A stretch of 64,000 nt of DNA, from positions 1 to 64,000 of the forward strand of contig JAFZAC010000006.1 of NCBI GenBank assembly GCA_017548365.1, read 5' to 3'. The stretch comes from Muribaculaceae bacterium. GTDB lineage: Bacteria; Bacteroidota; Bacteroidia; Bacteroidales; Muribaculaceae. The notes under the pieces are model-generated. The model searched no databases. It was not told where the DNA came from and saw only the letters and a list, made by a program, of their open reading frames with translations. The position numbers were made by a program, and so were the translations under genes. Positions 24,027-33,567 of the stretch are shown here, piece after piece (within the stretch, counting starts at the first letter, position 1; each line of letters starts with the position of its first letter).

Positions 24027-24061
24027 AAAAAAATGCACCCGCGAGTGCGGATGCATTTTTT
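24027..24061 (-). terminator. terminator of adhesin-like gene A
   Basis: AAAAAATGCA-CCCGC-GAG-TGCGG-A-TGCATTTTTT folds into a stem with T-runs on both strands, 20 nt after the stop. The same stem with a one-base different loop region is found at 27575-27610. Confidence 0.85.
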
Positions 24062-24081
24062 ATTTATCAACTTTGAGAAGA

Positions 24082-27000
24082 TTAGCGGATGATAACCTTC
24101 TTGTTGCCGTTGATGTAGATGCCAGGAACGGTGGGCTTGCCACTGAGTTTCTGACCGTTGAGGTTGTACCAAGCGTTGTTGTTGTAGCCGTCAACGCCAA
24201 CTGTGTTGATGCCAGTTGGAGTCTTGCTTACTACCATTACTAGAGGCTCAGCAACACCCTTGGCAGGATTAGCCTTAATGGTGATGTCGTAGCTGCCACC
24301 CTCCTCAACGCGGAAGTTAGAGCCTTGAACCAGGCTGATGTTAGCATCTAAGAGGCCACTATTGATCAAGAAGTAGCCAACGCCATTAGCGTCCTCGCCA
24401 CCGAACCAGATCCATTCACCCTCAGTCTCAGCTGGAGTGATAATCTTGAACTCGGCATTAGCCTCAAGCTCTACAGTTCCGGTGAACTCGGTCTCATCAT
24501 CGTTAGCAACGAGTGCGATGCGGCCACCGTCCTCTGCCTGACTCCATTCGTTGAATGTACCAACGATGTAGAACTCGCTGTACTCAGGAACTTCTTCTTG
24601 CTCGAGAGTTGTGAAGTATACGCTTCCAGACCAGTCGGTAACAGCCTTTGCTCCGTCGGGATAAATACCTTGTATCTGAGCCTCGTAGTCAGTCTCTGGG
24701 TTAAGACCCTCGATAGTGTAAGGACTTGTTACATTCTCAACAACAGTCCACTCGCCAGCAGGAACATTCTCCTCGTCATTGTTGTTGTAAACAAAGTCGT
24801 CGATGTTCAAGCGGAACTGGTCGGTGCAGTTGAAGTGACGGATAGCGATGTAGCCAACCTCTCCCTCATACTCGCTAAGGTCGGCAGTAAACTCGGCTAA
24901 TGTAGCGCCTGCTATTGTCTCTTCGCCAACTTGTACGAAGCTTTCGGTGTCGGTAGGATCGCCAGTAGATACATATACTGCAAAGTGCTCGGCTGCCCAA
25001 CTTGGATCCTGACCACGATACATGAATGATACTGTACCACCAAGGTTAACCCTTGGAGTAATCAGCCAGTTGTCGGGAGTGAGAGCTACGCTTTGATAGC
25101 TTGCCGAAGTGATGCCACAGGCACCATTAACAACGGGGTTGCCAGCGTTGTCATTTATAGTCGAAGGAGCCCAGCCATACCAGCAATATCCATCGCCATC
25201 GGCGTCAATCAATGTCCAACCCTCGGGAGGATTGCTGCCAGTGGTCATAGTCTCGAAGTCCTCATTGATTTGGTTCAGAGGAGCAGCAGCCTCGCGGTAG
25301 CGCAGGTTGTAGGCCTCTTGAATTCCCTCCCACTCAGCAGTAGCTGTTGTGGCAGTAACCTCAGTAATTTCAAGACCAAGTGGAGCAACGTTCATGCTCA
25401 ATGTTGTGAATTCAACCACGTCGGTCCAATCCGAAGTATTTTCGCCATAGACTGCTTGTACTTGAGCCTCATAAGTGGTGTTTGAAGTCAAGCCTTCCAT
25501 TGTTGCAGGACTGGTAGCGTTCTCAACAGTGATCCACTCGCCGGCAGGAATATCGGTGCCATTGAGAGAAACAGCGTCGAGGAACAAGTAGTAACCGCCT
25601 GTACCACTGCCCTGGTGACGGATAGCAATGTAGCCCTGCTGTCCCTCATAAGCGCTCAAGTCGTAGCTTTGTGCTGCCCAATTATTGAGTTCGCCAGGAG
25701 TAGCGATGTTCTCACCAAGTGCAGTGAAATCGGCAACATCGGTGCCAGTTGTAGAAACATAAACACTGAAATGCTCTACATAATCTGCGCCAAGGTCTGA
25801 AACGAAGAACTTAAGAGTGCCCTTAAGGTCAAGCTGTGGACTGATTATCCAGTTGTCGCAAGCGATGTAATTATAATCTGCATCAACGCTGCATGATGCC
25901 AAAGCGTAATCACCATCGGCAGCAGTCATAGGCGTGCCACCCATGTTGTAATCGGTCATCTTCATGAGGGCCCAGTTGTCGCCGTCAGCGTCGTTGTCGA
26001 GTGCAGTCCAGCCACCGAGACCATTTTCGAAGTCCTCTTTATAGAACTTCTCAGTGTCGGCCTTAGTGCGATAACGCAGGGTATAGGACTCGGCTTGTCC
26101 CTCCCAAGTTGCCACTGCAGAGGTTTGAGTGATTTCACCAACAGCAAATTTGGTGGGCCTTGGGTTTTCAACAATCTCATAAGTGTAAGAAGCAAGCTCA
26201 CCAGCAGTGGGTGCAGTACCTGCGGCATGCTCAATAATCACCTCGCCAAATGGGTCGGTAATAGTGAACGAGCACTCAGTGCCATAGCTGCCAGCCACCC
26301 AGTTGAAGATATAGGAGTCGCCCAAGCAGATGCCGATAGTGCCAGAAGCCGAAGATCCCGAAGTGATAGTCAGAGTTTCAACCACCTCGTTAGTAGCAGC
26401 ATCAATCACTTGGATTTGGTTGCCGTTCCAGCCGTCACCGTAGCTGTCGGTCAAAGAGTAGGTGATATTGCCCATCTCTGACGCCTCACACTTGAGAGTC
26501 TTGAAGCTGGTGGTAACCCATGCACTCTGTCCTTCGCCATGGTCGGCACGAACACGAACGTCATAGTCAGTATTTCTAGCTAGAGCATCGAGGGTGATGG
26601 TCATCTCGCTAACTGTACCGGCATCGGTCCACTCCTCATCGGCAGTCTTCTTGTACTCTACGTTCCAAGCGGTCTCGGTGCTACCAGCCTCCCAGGTGAT
26701 AGTAGCGCCGTTTGGAGTGATGTCGCTAACCTGCAGGTTCTTAGGCTTGTCGTAAACAACTGCACCAGCGGGAACATACTCAATGGTGGTCTTAGGCACA
26801 AAGTTGCGTTGAGTTGCGCTAACAGCATCCAGAGAGCTGCTGCTGTAGCCACTCACGCTGGCACCATCGGTGTTAACGCCATAGAAAGCAGAAGTCTTGT
26901 AGGTGCCTGTTTGGGTTTGATAAACAGCAATTAGAAGGTTGCCGCCCCCATAGGTGTAAGGAGTAGTTAATTCCAGTACAACTTGTCCCGAAGTGCCATC

Positions 27001-27351
27001 AAGTGGTCCTTCCCACACTTTAGTAGCATCCTCGGTGCCAGTGAAGTCACTGAGAGTAGTCTCATCAATCTCCTTGATGAAAACCTGGAAATTGCCATTC
27101 CAAGCGGCAGCGGGGGTAGTGCTCAGATACCATGTAAGTCCAAGGATATTTGCCCCGTTAGGCAAATCGCCAAGTTCTTCAGCATTCATGACGAACTCGC
27201 ACTTGTTGTAAGCATCGGCCCATGTGCCATACACGGGCACATAGCTGTTGACGTTCTCGCCGTCATAAACTGTCAATGTCTGTTGTGCAACAGCAGGCAT
27301 AAATGCCGCCATCACCATGAGAACAAATGAAAAGAATAATGTTTTCTTCAT
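24082..27351 (-). CDS. modular T9SS adhesin-like protein A
   Basis: This 1089-residue secreted protein starts with a signal peptide (MKKTLFFSFVLMVMAAFMPA, cleavage near AVAQ). In order I see an N-terminal beta domain (LTVYDGENVNSYVPVYG), a fibronectin type III module (KPKNLQVSDITPNGATITWE), a GDGWNGNQIQVIDA domain, two blocks with GWT.LDNDADGDNW and PEGWTLIDADGDGYCWYGWA typical of cleaved-adhesin/MAM-like domains, each flanked by FN3 modules, a SusE/SusF-like domain (FYIVGTFNEWSQAEDGGRIA), and a T9SS sorting domain (WYNLNGQKLSGKP...PGIYINGNKKVIIR). It is probably exported by T9SS and anchored at the surface. Ligand is unknown. It is a close paralog of the genes at 27633 and 33568 and has its own promoter and terminator. 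Confidence 0.85.
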   Translation of the reverse strand: MKKTLFFSFVLMVMAAFMPAVAQQTLTVYDGENVNSYVPVYGTWADAYNKCEFVMNAEELGDLPNGANILGLTWYLSTTPAAAWNGNFQVFIKEIDETTLSDFTGTEDATKVWEGPLDGTSGQVVLELTTPYTYGGGNLLIAVYQTQTGTYKTSAFYGVNTDGASVSGYSSSSLDAVSATQRNFVPKTTIEYVPAGAVVYDKPKNLQVSDITPNGATITWEAGSTETAWNVEYKKTADEEWTDAGTVSEMTITLDALARNTDYDVRVRADHGEGQSAWVTTSFKTLKCEASEMGNITYSLTDSYGDGWNGNQIQVIDAATNEVVETLTITSGSSASGTIGICLGDSYIFNWVAGSYGTECSFTITDPFGEVIIEHAAGTAPTAGELASYTYEIVENPRPTKFAVGEITQTSAVATWEGQAESYTLRYRTKADTEKFYKEDFENGLGGWTALDNDADGDNWALMKMTDYNMGGTPMTAADGDYALASCSVDADYNYIACDNWIISPQLDLKGTLKFFVSDLGADYVEHFSVYVSTTGTDVADFTALGENIATPGELNNWAAQSYDLSAYEGQQGYIAIRHQGSGTGGYYLFLDAVSLNGTDIPAGEWITVENATSPATMEGLTSNTTYEAQVQAVYGENTSDWTDVVEFTTLSMNVAPLGLEITEVTATTATAEWEGIQEAYNLRYREAAAPLNQINEDFETMTTGSNPPEGWTLIDADGDGYCWYGWAPSTINDNAGNPVVNGACGITSASYQSVALTPDNWLITPRVNLGGTVSFMYRGQDPSWAAEHFAVYVSTGDPTDTESFVQVGEETIAGATLAEFTADLSEYEGEVGYIAIRHFNCTDQFRLNIDDFVYNNNDEENVPAGEWTVVENVTSPYTIEGLNPETDYEAQIQGIYPDGAKAVTDWSGSVYFTTLEQEEVPEYSEFYIVGTFNEWSQAEDGGRIALVANDDETEFTGTVELEANAEFKIITPAETEGEWIWFGGEDANGVGYFLINSGLLDANISLVQGSNFRVEEGGSYDITIKANPAKGVAEPLVMVVSKTPTGINTVGVDGYNNNAWYNLNGQKLSGKPTVPGIYINGNKKVIIR

Positions 27352-27422
27352 AAAAAAAACGGTTTTGGTTAATAATATAGAAAATAAACTCTAAATAATC
27401 GGTATAGAAAAGTTATAATGCG

Positions 27423-27430
27423 CAAAGATA
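27423..27430 (-). promoter_or_regulatory. promoter -7 element of adhesin-like gene A
   Basis: The minus strand reads TATCTTTG, 71 nt before the ATG. The leader just ahead of the start (27352-27396) is nearly identical to that of gene B. Confidence 0.6.
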
Positions 27431-27488
27431 GTGATTTGTCGTTTAAAAAACAAATTTAATGATAAAAAACGTATTGTTTGATGAAACT

Positions 27489-27522
27489 CTAGAATGACTA
27501 GAAATCCTAGAATGACTAGAAA
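27489..27522. repeat. two copies of a 16-bp repeat
   Basis: CTAGAATGACTAGAAA occurs at 27489-27504 and 27507-27522, followed by two CCAGAT words. The repeat lies between the promoter of gene A and the terminator of gene B. Function unknown. Confidence 0.75.
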
Positions 27523-27574
27523 AACCAGATTAACCAGATGACGGACTAGGCAGGCCTCGCCCTTACTAAAAACT

Positions 27575-27610
27575 AAAAAAAATGCACCCGCTGGTGCGGA
27601 TGCATTTTTT
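27575..27610 (-). terminator. terminator of adhesin-like gene B
   Basis: AAAAAAATGCA-CCCGC-TGG-TGCGG-A-TGCATTTTTT forms the same stem as at 24027, 22 nt after the stop of the second adhesin-like gene. Confidence 0.85.
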
Positions 27611-27632
27611 AGTTAACGGTTTAGAATGTTAT

Positions 27633-30600
27633 TTATCTAACAATAACCTTCTTGCCACCGTTGATGTAGATGCCAGGAGTAGTTGGCTTGCCATTGAGCT
27701 TCTGACCGTTGAGGTTGTACCACTCGTTGCTCTGGCTGTCAACAGCGATGTTGTCGATACCAGTAACAACCTTAGAAACAACCATTACGAGAGGCTCGTT
27801 GATAGCTCTTGGCTCCATTACGCTGATAGTGTACTTGCCAGCCTCGTAGATGCGGAAGTTAGCACCGTCGATCAGAGAAATTGGGTTGTCGAGCAACTCT
27901 TCGTTAACCAAGAAGTAGCCAACTTGGTTGTCATCAACACCACCGAACCAGATCCATCCGCCATCAACAGCAGGAGTGATGATCTTGAACTCAGCGTCAG
28001 CCTCGAGCTCAACTTCACCGGTGTAAACGCCTTCGTCACCCTCAACGAGTGCGATGCGGCCACCTTCCTCTTCCTGGTTCCAGTCGTTGAATGTACCAAC
28101 TACATAGAACTCGTCCATACCAGCTTCCTGAGCAAGAGTAGTGAAGAATACGCTGTTGGTCCACTCGGTAGTAGCCTTAGCCTCGTAGATGCCTTGAACT
28201 TGTACCTCATACTTAGTCTCTGGGTCAAGACCCTCGATAGTGTAAGGTACCTCTACGTTCTCAACAGTGATCCACTCGCCAGCAGGAACATCAGCATCAC
28301 CAGATACATAGAAGTTGGTGATGTTCAGGATGTACTGGTCGGTAACGTTGAAGTGACGGATAGCGATGTAGCCTGTCTCGCCCTCATAAGGACCAAGGTC
28401 AAAGACGTAGTTAGTCTGCTCGCCAGTTGCAATGAGTTCCTCACTGATTGGAGTGAAGTCCTCAACTGCGGTACCGGTAGTGCTTACATATACCTGGAAG
28501 TGCTCAGCTGCATAGCTTGGATCTTGTCCCCAAGCATCGAAGCTAACCTCGCTACCAAGAGTCATTTGTGGAGTGATAGCCCAGTTGTCGGGAGTAAGAG
28601 GACCGTAATTGTTGATGTAGCTGTTAGAAGAGAAGGTAACTTGAGTTGAACCATCATCGAGAGTGAGGTTCCATACATACCAGTTCTGACCGTCGCCATC
28701 GGCATCGATAAGAGTCCAGCCAGTTGGGCAGTCACCAGTCTCATAGCCAGTGAAGTCCTCAGCAACGCCATTGACGATGGCAGCCTTGCGATAGCGGATG
28801 TTGTAAGTGTCTTGCGAGCCAGTTACGTTAACATCGGCAGTAGTAGCGGTGATGTTGTCAACGGTAACTGCAGCTGGCATAGCATCGGCTGCTGTTGTGG
28901 TGAAGTTAACGATATCGGTCCACTGAGAAGTAGCCTTGCCCTCAAAGATACCCTGTACTTGGCACTCGTAAGTAGTGCCAGGAGTAAGACCTTCCATAGT
29001 CACTGGGCTAGTAGTGTTCTCTACGTTAATCCACTCAGCACCAGCTGCCTCAGAAACAATCTTGAATTCGTCAATCAAGAGGATGTAACCTGTTGTGCCA
29101 TTTGGCTGGTGACGGATAGCTACATAGCCTTCCTGTCCCTCAAATGCGCTCAGGTCATACTCATAGTTCTGCCAAGTGTTGAGAGCACCAGGAGTATTCT
29201 CTGTTGCAAGCTCAACGAACGAGGCAGGATCGTTGTTGGTTGTAGAAACCATTACACTGAAGCTCTCAGCATAATCAGCACCCAGGTCAGCAGCCGAAAC
29301 CTTAAGAGTTCCAGACAGTTCAGTCTTAGAGCTGATAATCCAGTTGTCGCCAGTTACATAAGAACCGTCGGCAATAGTACGAGACTCAGATACAATGCAG
29401 TAATCACCAGCAGCTGCGGTAAGTGGAGTGCCACCCATGTTCCAGTCTGTAATCTTAAGAACTCTCCATGCATTGCCGTCGCCATCAGCGTCGTTGTTGG
29501 TCATGCCTGCAGGAATCCATCCATCAGGAAGTTCCTCACCGACATATTCGAAGCTCTCGTCAAGACCAGTCTTTGGACGATAGCGGAAGTTGTAGGTCTC
29601 AGCCTCGCCAGTCCAAGAAGCTACAGCGCTCTTGCAAGTGATGTCACTTACTGCAAGACCCTCAGGAAGTGGGAACTGCAATGGAGTGTCGAAGGTGCAA
29701 ACCTTGCTCCAGCGGCTATGGTCATCGGCGGTGCAGACGCTGCGAACGTAAACTGAGTAGTGAGAGTTCTCCTCAAGCTCAGTGAGGTTGCAGAATGGAT
29801 CGTTAACCTGAACAGGAACCATGTCGATACCATCGGGATCGAACTCGCCCTTAGCATAAACAAGCTCAAAGAGGTCTTGCTCATCGGTGCCAGGAATCCA
29901 ACTAATAGTAGCGCTGTTGTAAGTGATGTTCTCAGCAACAACATCGGTTGGACGTGGGCAAGTGTTCATGTGGATTTGGAAGGTAGTCAATACACCAGGA
30001 GTTGGAACTGGGCCACTGCTTGAGCCTGTTCCTTGGTGCTCAGCGATAGTCTCGCCTTCTGGACCAATGAGCTCGTAGCTGCACTCGTAAGCATAGCTAC
30101 CTTGTACCCAAACGAGGTCGTAGTCTACGCCGTAGCACAGTTTAACGGTGCCTTCGAGTTCGTAGTCAACTCTTTCGGTTGTCTCATGTGGAATGGTGAG
30201 CTCAGCGATCAGTACGTCGGTACCGGCAAGATAGATCTGGAGCTTGTTGCCGTTCCAGCCATCACCGTAGCTGTCCCAGAGGTGGAACTCAACCTCGCCC
30301 ATGTCGCTCTCCTCGCATGCTACAGTAGCGAAGCTAGTGGTTACCCATCCGCTCTCGCCATCGGCATAGATACTCTTAACGCGAACGTCATACTTAACGC
30401 CATTCTCAAGAGCGTCGAAGACAAAGGTCTTCTCGGTAACTGTGCCTGCAGCAGTCCAATCCTCGTCGGCAGCCTTCTTGTACTCTACGCCCCAAGAGGT
30501 CTCGTCGGCACCAGCTTCCCAAGTGAGGGTTGCGCCGTTGGTACCAATCTCGCTAACTTGCAAGTTTTTGGGCTTGTAGTAAATAGGACCGCCACCGGGA

Positions 30601-31175
30601 ACATACTCGAAGTCAGTCTTTGGCAAGAAGTTACGAGCTGTGCCGGCAGTGATTGCTTCAAGTGAGCTGTAGCTGTAGCCACTGATTGCTGCACCAGCAA
30701 CTTCGGTACCAGCGAAGTAAGCTCTCTTGTAAGTGCCCTTCTCTACTTGATAAACAGCAATGAGAAGGTTGCCGCCCTCATAGGTGAAGTCGTTGGCAAA
30801 CTCAATTTCCAAAGTCTCGCCAGTGCCATCCAGCGGCCCCTCAAATACAAGGGTTGCTTGCGACAAGTCGGTAAACTCTGCTCCAGGAGCATTTGCCGAA
30901 ACCTCCATTAGGTAAACCTGGAAGTTGCCACCCCAAACAGCCTCAGCTGGAGTAGAAATGTACCATGTCATCTTAGAGAGGACACCACCTGTCATCTCTT
31001 CGAGATCAGCAGCTGGCATGATCATCTCCATCTTGTTGAACGCATCGGCGTACCAGCCATAAACAGGCACGTACTCGTTGGTAGCGTCGCCGTCATACAC
31101 TGTCAAAGTTTCCTGTGCAAAAGCGGGCATAGCTGCTAATACACACAAAACCAGAGAGTAAAATAATTTTTTCAT
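27633..31175 (-). CDS. modular T9SS adhesin-like protein B
   Basis: This 1180-residue protein is the longest of three paralogs. It has a signal peptide (MKKLFYSLVLCVLAAMPAFA), the N-terminal beta domain (LTVYDGDATNEYVPVYG), FN3 (KPKNLQVSEIGTNGATLTWE), a GDGWNGNKLQIYLA domain, and an FN3 module with four Cys residues nearby (CPRPTDV, DPFCNLTE, VRSVCTADD, KVCTFDTP) that gene A lacks. Two cleaved-adhesin-like blocks follow (DGWIPAGMTNNDADGDGNAW and PTGWTLIDADGDGQNWYVWN), then a SusE/SusF-like domain (FYVVGTFNDWNQEEEGGRIA) and a T9SS CTD (WYNLNGQKLNGKPTTPGIYI...KKVIVR). The predicted location is the cell surface. Leader, terminator and modules are shared with gene A, which indicates tandem duplication. 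Confidence 0.85.
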   Translation of the reverse strand: MKKLFYSLVLCVLAAMPAFAQETLTVYDGDATNEYVPVYGWYADAFNKMEMIMPAADLEEMTGGVLSKMTWYISTPAEAVWGGNFQVYLMEVSANAPGAEFTDLSQATLVFEGPLDGTGETLEIEFANDFTYEGGNLLIAVYQVEKGTYKRAYFAGTEVAGAAISGYSYSSLEAITAGTARNFLPKTDFEYVPGGGPIYYKPKNLQVSEIGTNGATLTWEAGADETSWGVEYKKAADEDWTAAGTVTEKTFVFDALENGVKYDVRVKSIYADGESGWVTTSFATVACEESDMGEVEFHLWDSYGDGWNGNKLQIYLAGTDVLIAELTIPHETTERVDYELEGTVKLCYGVDYDLVWVQGSYAYECSYELIGPEGETIAEHQGTGSSSGPVPTPGVLTTFQIHMNTCPRPTDVVAENITYNSATISWIPGTDEQDLFELVYAKGEFDPDGIDMVPVQVNDPFCNLTELEENSHYSVYVRSVCTADDHSRWSKVCTFDTPLQFPLPEGLAVSDITCKSAVASWTGEAETYNFRYRPKTGLDESFEYVGEELPDGWIPAGMTNNDADGDGNAWRVLKITDWNMGGTPLTAAAGDYCIVSESRTIADGSYVTGDNWIISSKTELSGTLKVSAADLGADYAESFSVMVSTTNNDPASFVELATENTPGALNTWQNYEYDLSAFEGQEGYVAIRHQPNGTTGYILLIDEFKIVSEAAGAEWINVENTTSPVTMEGLTPGTTYECQVQGIFEGKATSQWTDIVNFTTTAADAMPAAVTVDNITATTADVNVTGSQDTYNIRYRKAAIVNGVAEDFTGYETGDCPTGWTLIDADGDGQNWYVWNLTLDDGSTQVTFSSNSYINNYGPLTPDNWAITPQMTLGSEVSFDAWGQDPSYAAEHFQVYVSTTGTAVEDFTPISEELIATGEQTNYVFDLGPYEGETGYIAIRHFNVTDQYILNITNFYVSGDADVPAGEWITVENVEVPYTIEGLDPETKYEVQVQGIYEAKATTEWTNSVFFTTLAQEAGMDEFYVVGTFNDWNQEEEGGRIALVEGDEGVYTGEVELEADAEFKIITPAVDGGWIWFGGVDDNQVGYFLVNEELLDNPISLIDGANFRIYEAGKYTISVMEPRAINEPLVMVVSKVVTGIDNIAVDSQSNEWYNLNGQKLNGKPTTPGIYINGGKKVIVR

Positions 31176-31266
31176 AAAAGAAAACGGTTTTGGTTAATAA
31201 TATAGAAAATAAACACTAAAAAAAGCTTTTCATGAATGTTTTACACTTTATTTTATAAGTGTGCCA

Positions 31267-31274
31267 CAAAGGTA
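31267..31274 (-). promoter_or_regulatory. promoter -7 element of adhesin-like gene B
   Basis: The minus strand reads TACCTTTG, about 91 nt before the ATG. Confidence 0.6.
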
Positions 31275-31400
31275 GCAATTTTCAATGAAATTTCAAAATT
31301 AAATTACGATTTTTTCTTTTTTATTATGAAAATTACCCTTCTAAAAATTATAACTCCTTAACAGTGTGGTTAAAAATGCTTGTAGCAATTAAAAAAAAAT

Positions 31401-31844
31401 CTAGTCTTTTGTGCCTTCGTTTGCCAGGGAGATGAGTTCTTCTTTTATAATGTCGGGTAAAGCGATACCGCGTTTCTTGATTGCGCGTTCCCAACTGAGA
31501 AGTTCGTCGTGTCGCAGAGTGTAGAGCACGTCGCGCCATTGCTCGAGTTCGTCGTCATTGTATTCATTGGCGTCACGCCCCCTGAAGTCGTCAAGTTCCT
31601 CGTCTTCGTAGTACTCCGCAGGTTCATTAAAATGCTTGAGCATCATCTCGCTGGGACACACGTCATTAGCGCCACAACACTCATCGCTGCAGTCATCTTG
31701 GGATTCGGATGTTTTTCTCGTATCTTCTCCTCTCTCACCTATACCCTCTTCCCTCTCACCTGATTTATAGGTCAAGCGGTCATGGATGTAGAGAATAACC
31801 CCTATCACCACCATAGCGACGAATATGTAAAAAGCAGGAAACAT
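31401..31844 (-). CDS. small Cys-rich anchored protein conserved beside aroA
   Basis: This 147-residue protein has an N-terminal membrane helix (AFYIFVAMVVIGVILYI), then a charged linker. A cysteine cluster DDCSDECCGANDVCPSE follows, and the C-terminal alpha-helical part contains EYYEDEELDDFRGRDANEY and LRHDELLSWERAIKKRGIAL. The cluster of four Cys could bind metal. The same gene, with the CCG...C and YYDDEELD elements, is found beside aroA in many Bacteroidales as I recall. It is sometimes named phospholipase, without support that I can see. It lies 110 nt after aroA on the same strand and may be cotranscribed. Function unknown. Confidence 0.7.
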   Translation of the reverse strand: MFPAFYIFVAMVVIGVILYIHDRLTYKSGEREEGIGERGEDTRKTSESQDDCSDECCGANDVCPSEMMLKHFNEPAEYYEDEELDDFRGRDANEYNDDELEQWRDVLYTLRHDELLSWERAIKKRGIALPDIIKEELISLANEGTKD

Positions 31845-31928
31845 TTTTATTAAGTGTTAAGGGTTAAGTTTTATGTGTAAAGTTCTTAGTTTTTAGTTCT
31901 TAGTTCTAAGCAGCAAACGTACTCTCTC

Positions 31929-31980
31929 ACCGATTCCCGACTCACGATCCCCGATCACGATTTTCGATCACGATTCACAG
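31929..31980. repeat. GATC/GATTC-rich simple repeats
   Basis: CGATTCCCGACTCACGATCCCCGATCACGATTTTCGATCACGATTC-type words fill the gap after aroA. They are the reverse complement of words in the array at 35514-35623. No function is evident. Confidence 0.7.
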
Positions 31981-33280
31981 CGCGAAGCGCTTCCCACCAG
32001 CCGGGATAGGACTTGGTGACGACTTTGGCATCTTTTATTATTATTTTGTGGCGGGTGGCGGCAAGGCTCATCGCCATGGCAATGCGGTGGTCACCATGTG
32101 GGTCGATTATGATTTCGCCTTGCGGCTCAACGTGGTTGCCGTTGTAACTCAGGATGTTATCACCCACCTCAAGGCTATATCCCAGCTTGGAGAGTTCTTC
32201 ACGCAATGCCTCGAGACGGTCGCTCTCCTTGATGCGCAAGTTGCGCACTCCTGTGAGAGAAAACGGCACTCGCATCAGGCACAGAGTCACGGCGAGAGTG
32301 GGCACCAGGTCGGGGGTGGCTGCCATGTCGCGTTCATAATGTGTGGGGACAAGGGATGAGTTGTCAGAAAACAGAACGACCGTATTATTCCCATCAAATC
32401 TTGCATTCACACCCAGCGGTGCCATCATCTCCACTATTGCCTTGTCGCCCTGGAGGCTATTGTTGCATAGCGGTGAGAGCACGATGCGCGACTGGGGCAG
32501 CAAGGCTTTGAGGGCAAACCAGTAGCTTGCCGCACTCCAGTCACCCTCTATTGCAAGAGGTTTCATAATATAATGTCCGGGGGGCACTATGATCTGAGAC
32601 TTATTGCCTGATTTCTTCCATCTGGCATCGACGCCGTAGTGGCGCATGACAGCCATGGTCATGTCGATATAGGGGCGTGACATAACTTCGCCTTCCAAAG
32701 TCATTGTCATTCCGCCAGCAACTGGGGCTATCATGAGTAATGCCGAAACAAACTGGCTGCTCACATCACCTTTTATAGACACCGAGCCACCATTAAGCCT
32801 CTTGCCCGAAATTTTGAAAGGAGGGTAGCCTTCGTTGCCCAGATAGTCGATACTGGCGCCCATCAGCCGCAGGGCATCGACAAGCGGCCCCACTGGACGC
32901 TGACGCAAGCGTTCGCTGCCGTCGAGCGTCACCGCGCGCCCCTCACGGCACGCATAAAATGCTGTGAGAAAGCGCATTGCTGCGCCCGAATCTCCCACAT
33001 TGATGAGATTGCGGTCGCTATTTAAAGCCTTTGTGAGAATGTCGATGTCGTCGCATTGAGGTGTGATTGACTGCTGCTCCACTAAAAAAGATGTGCATTC
33101 ACTTGAGTCGTTCTCACTTCCCACGCCCTCTTCTTTCGTTTTAAAGGAGTTAAATAAATCATGATTACATACAACGGGCATCAGAGCATTGATAATCAAA
33201 GCTCTAGCAGCGATGCTCTTAGATACCGGCAACACTACTTGGCAGTCAAAATCTCTTGGTATTTCTACTCGACAATCCAT
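31955..33280 (-). CDS. aroA: 5-enolpyruvylshikimate-3-phosphate synthase
   Basis: This 441-residue enzyme transfers enolpyruvate from PEP to shikimate 3-phosphate in the chorismate pathway. Landmarks are LPVSKSIAARALIINAL at the N-terminus, NVGDSGAAMRFLTAFY (the glycine-rich catalytic loop), RLRQRPVGPLVDALRLMG, DVSSQFVSALLMIAP, RIKESDRLEALREEL and DPHGDHRIAMAMSLA. The frame is open 39 codons upstream, but the start at 33280 begins the family homology and lies just after a good promoter element. An extra segment of about 35 residues (roughly 37-72) sits between the first conserved block and the DDIDILTKAL helix. It is longer than in the E. coli enzyme and its role is unknown. The small Cys-rich protein gene follows. 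Confidence 0.95.
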   Translation of the reverse strand: MDCRVEIPRDFDCQVVLPVSKSIAARALIINALMPVVCNHDLFNSFKTKEEGVGSENDSSECTSFLVEQQSITPQCDDIDILTKALNSDRNLINVGDSGAAMRFLTAFYACREGRAVTLDGSERLRQRPVGPLVDALRLMGASIDYLGNEGYPPFKISGKRLNGGSVSIKGDVSSQFVSALLMIAPVAGGMTMTLEGEVMSRPYIDMTMAVMRHYGVDARWKKSGNKSQIIVPPGHYIMKPLAIEGDWSAASYWFALKALLPQSRIVLSPLCNNSLQGDKAIVEMMAPLGVNARFDGNNTVVLFSDNSSLVPTHYERDMAATPDLVPTLAVTLCLMRVPFSLTGVRNLRIKESDRLEALREELSKLGYSLEVGDNILSYNGNHVEPQGEIIIDPHGDHRIAMAMSLAATRHKIIIKDAKVVTKSYPGWWEALRAVNRDRKS

Positions 33281-33289
33281 AACCGAGTG

Positions 33290-33297
33290 CAAAGATA
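33290..33297 (-). promoter_or_regulatory. aroA promoter -7 element
   Basis: The minus strand reads TATCTTTG, ending 9 nt before the aroA ATG at 33280. The transcript should therefore be nearly leaderless. Confidence 0.6.
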
Positions 33298-33501
33298 GTA
33301 AATAGTTTGTAGTTTTACATTTTTGTCTTTTACGTTTTATTGCATAAATGCATAAATTATGTATTTTCTGTTTTATAATCAACTCATAAAAATGCAAAAA
33401 ATCTCTACTTTTCTATATGAAAGACATCACAAAAAACAAAAAAAATGACCCCTATACTTAAAAAAAACACCATTTCATTTGATGTTTTAAACTATTTATC
33501 T

Positions 33502-33509
33502 TAATTTTG
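33502..33509 (+). promoter_or_regulatory. promoter -7 element of adhesin-like gene C
   Basis: TAATTTTG fits TAnnTTTG, 58 nt before the ATG at 33568. Confidence 0.55.
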
Positions 33510-33567
33510 CAATCGATTTCTATACCACTTTATGTGATTTTTTATTAATTTTAAATTTAATTTTTTT

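Noticed and set aside
27582..28649. 355-codon open frame antisense to adhesin-like gene B
   Set aside because: It starts in the terminator of gene B and mirrors its conserved modules; the same shadow appears opposite gene C (34480-35427), so it follows from codon usage of the module.
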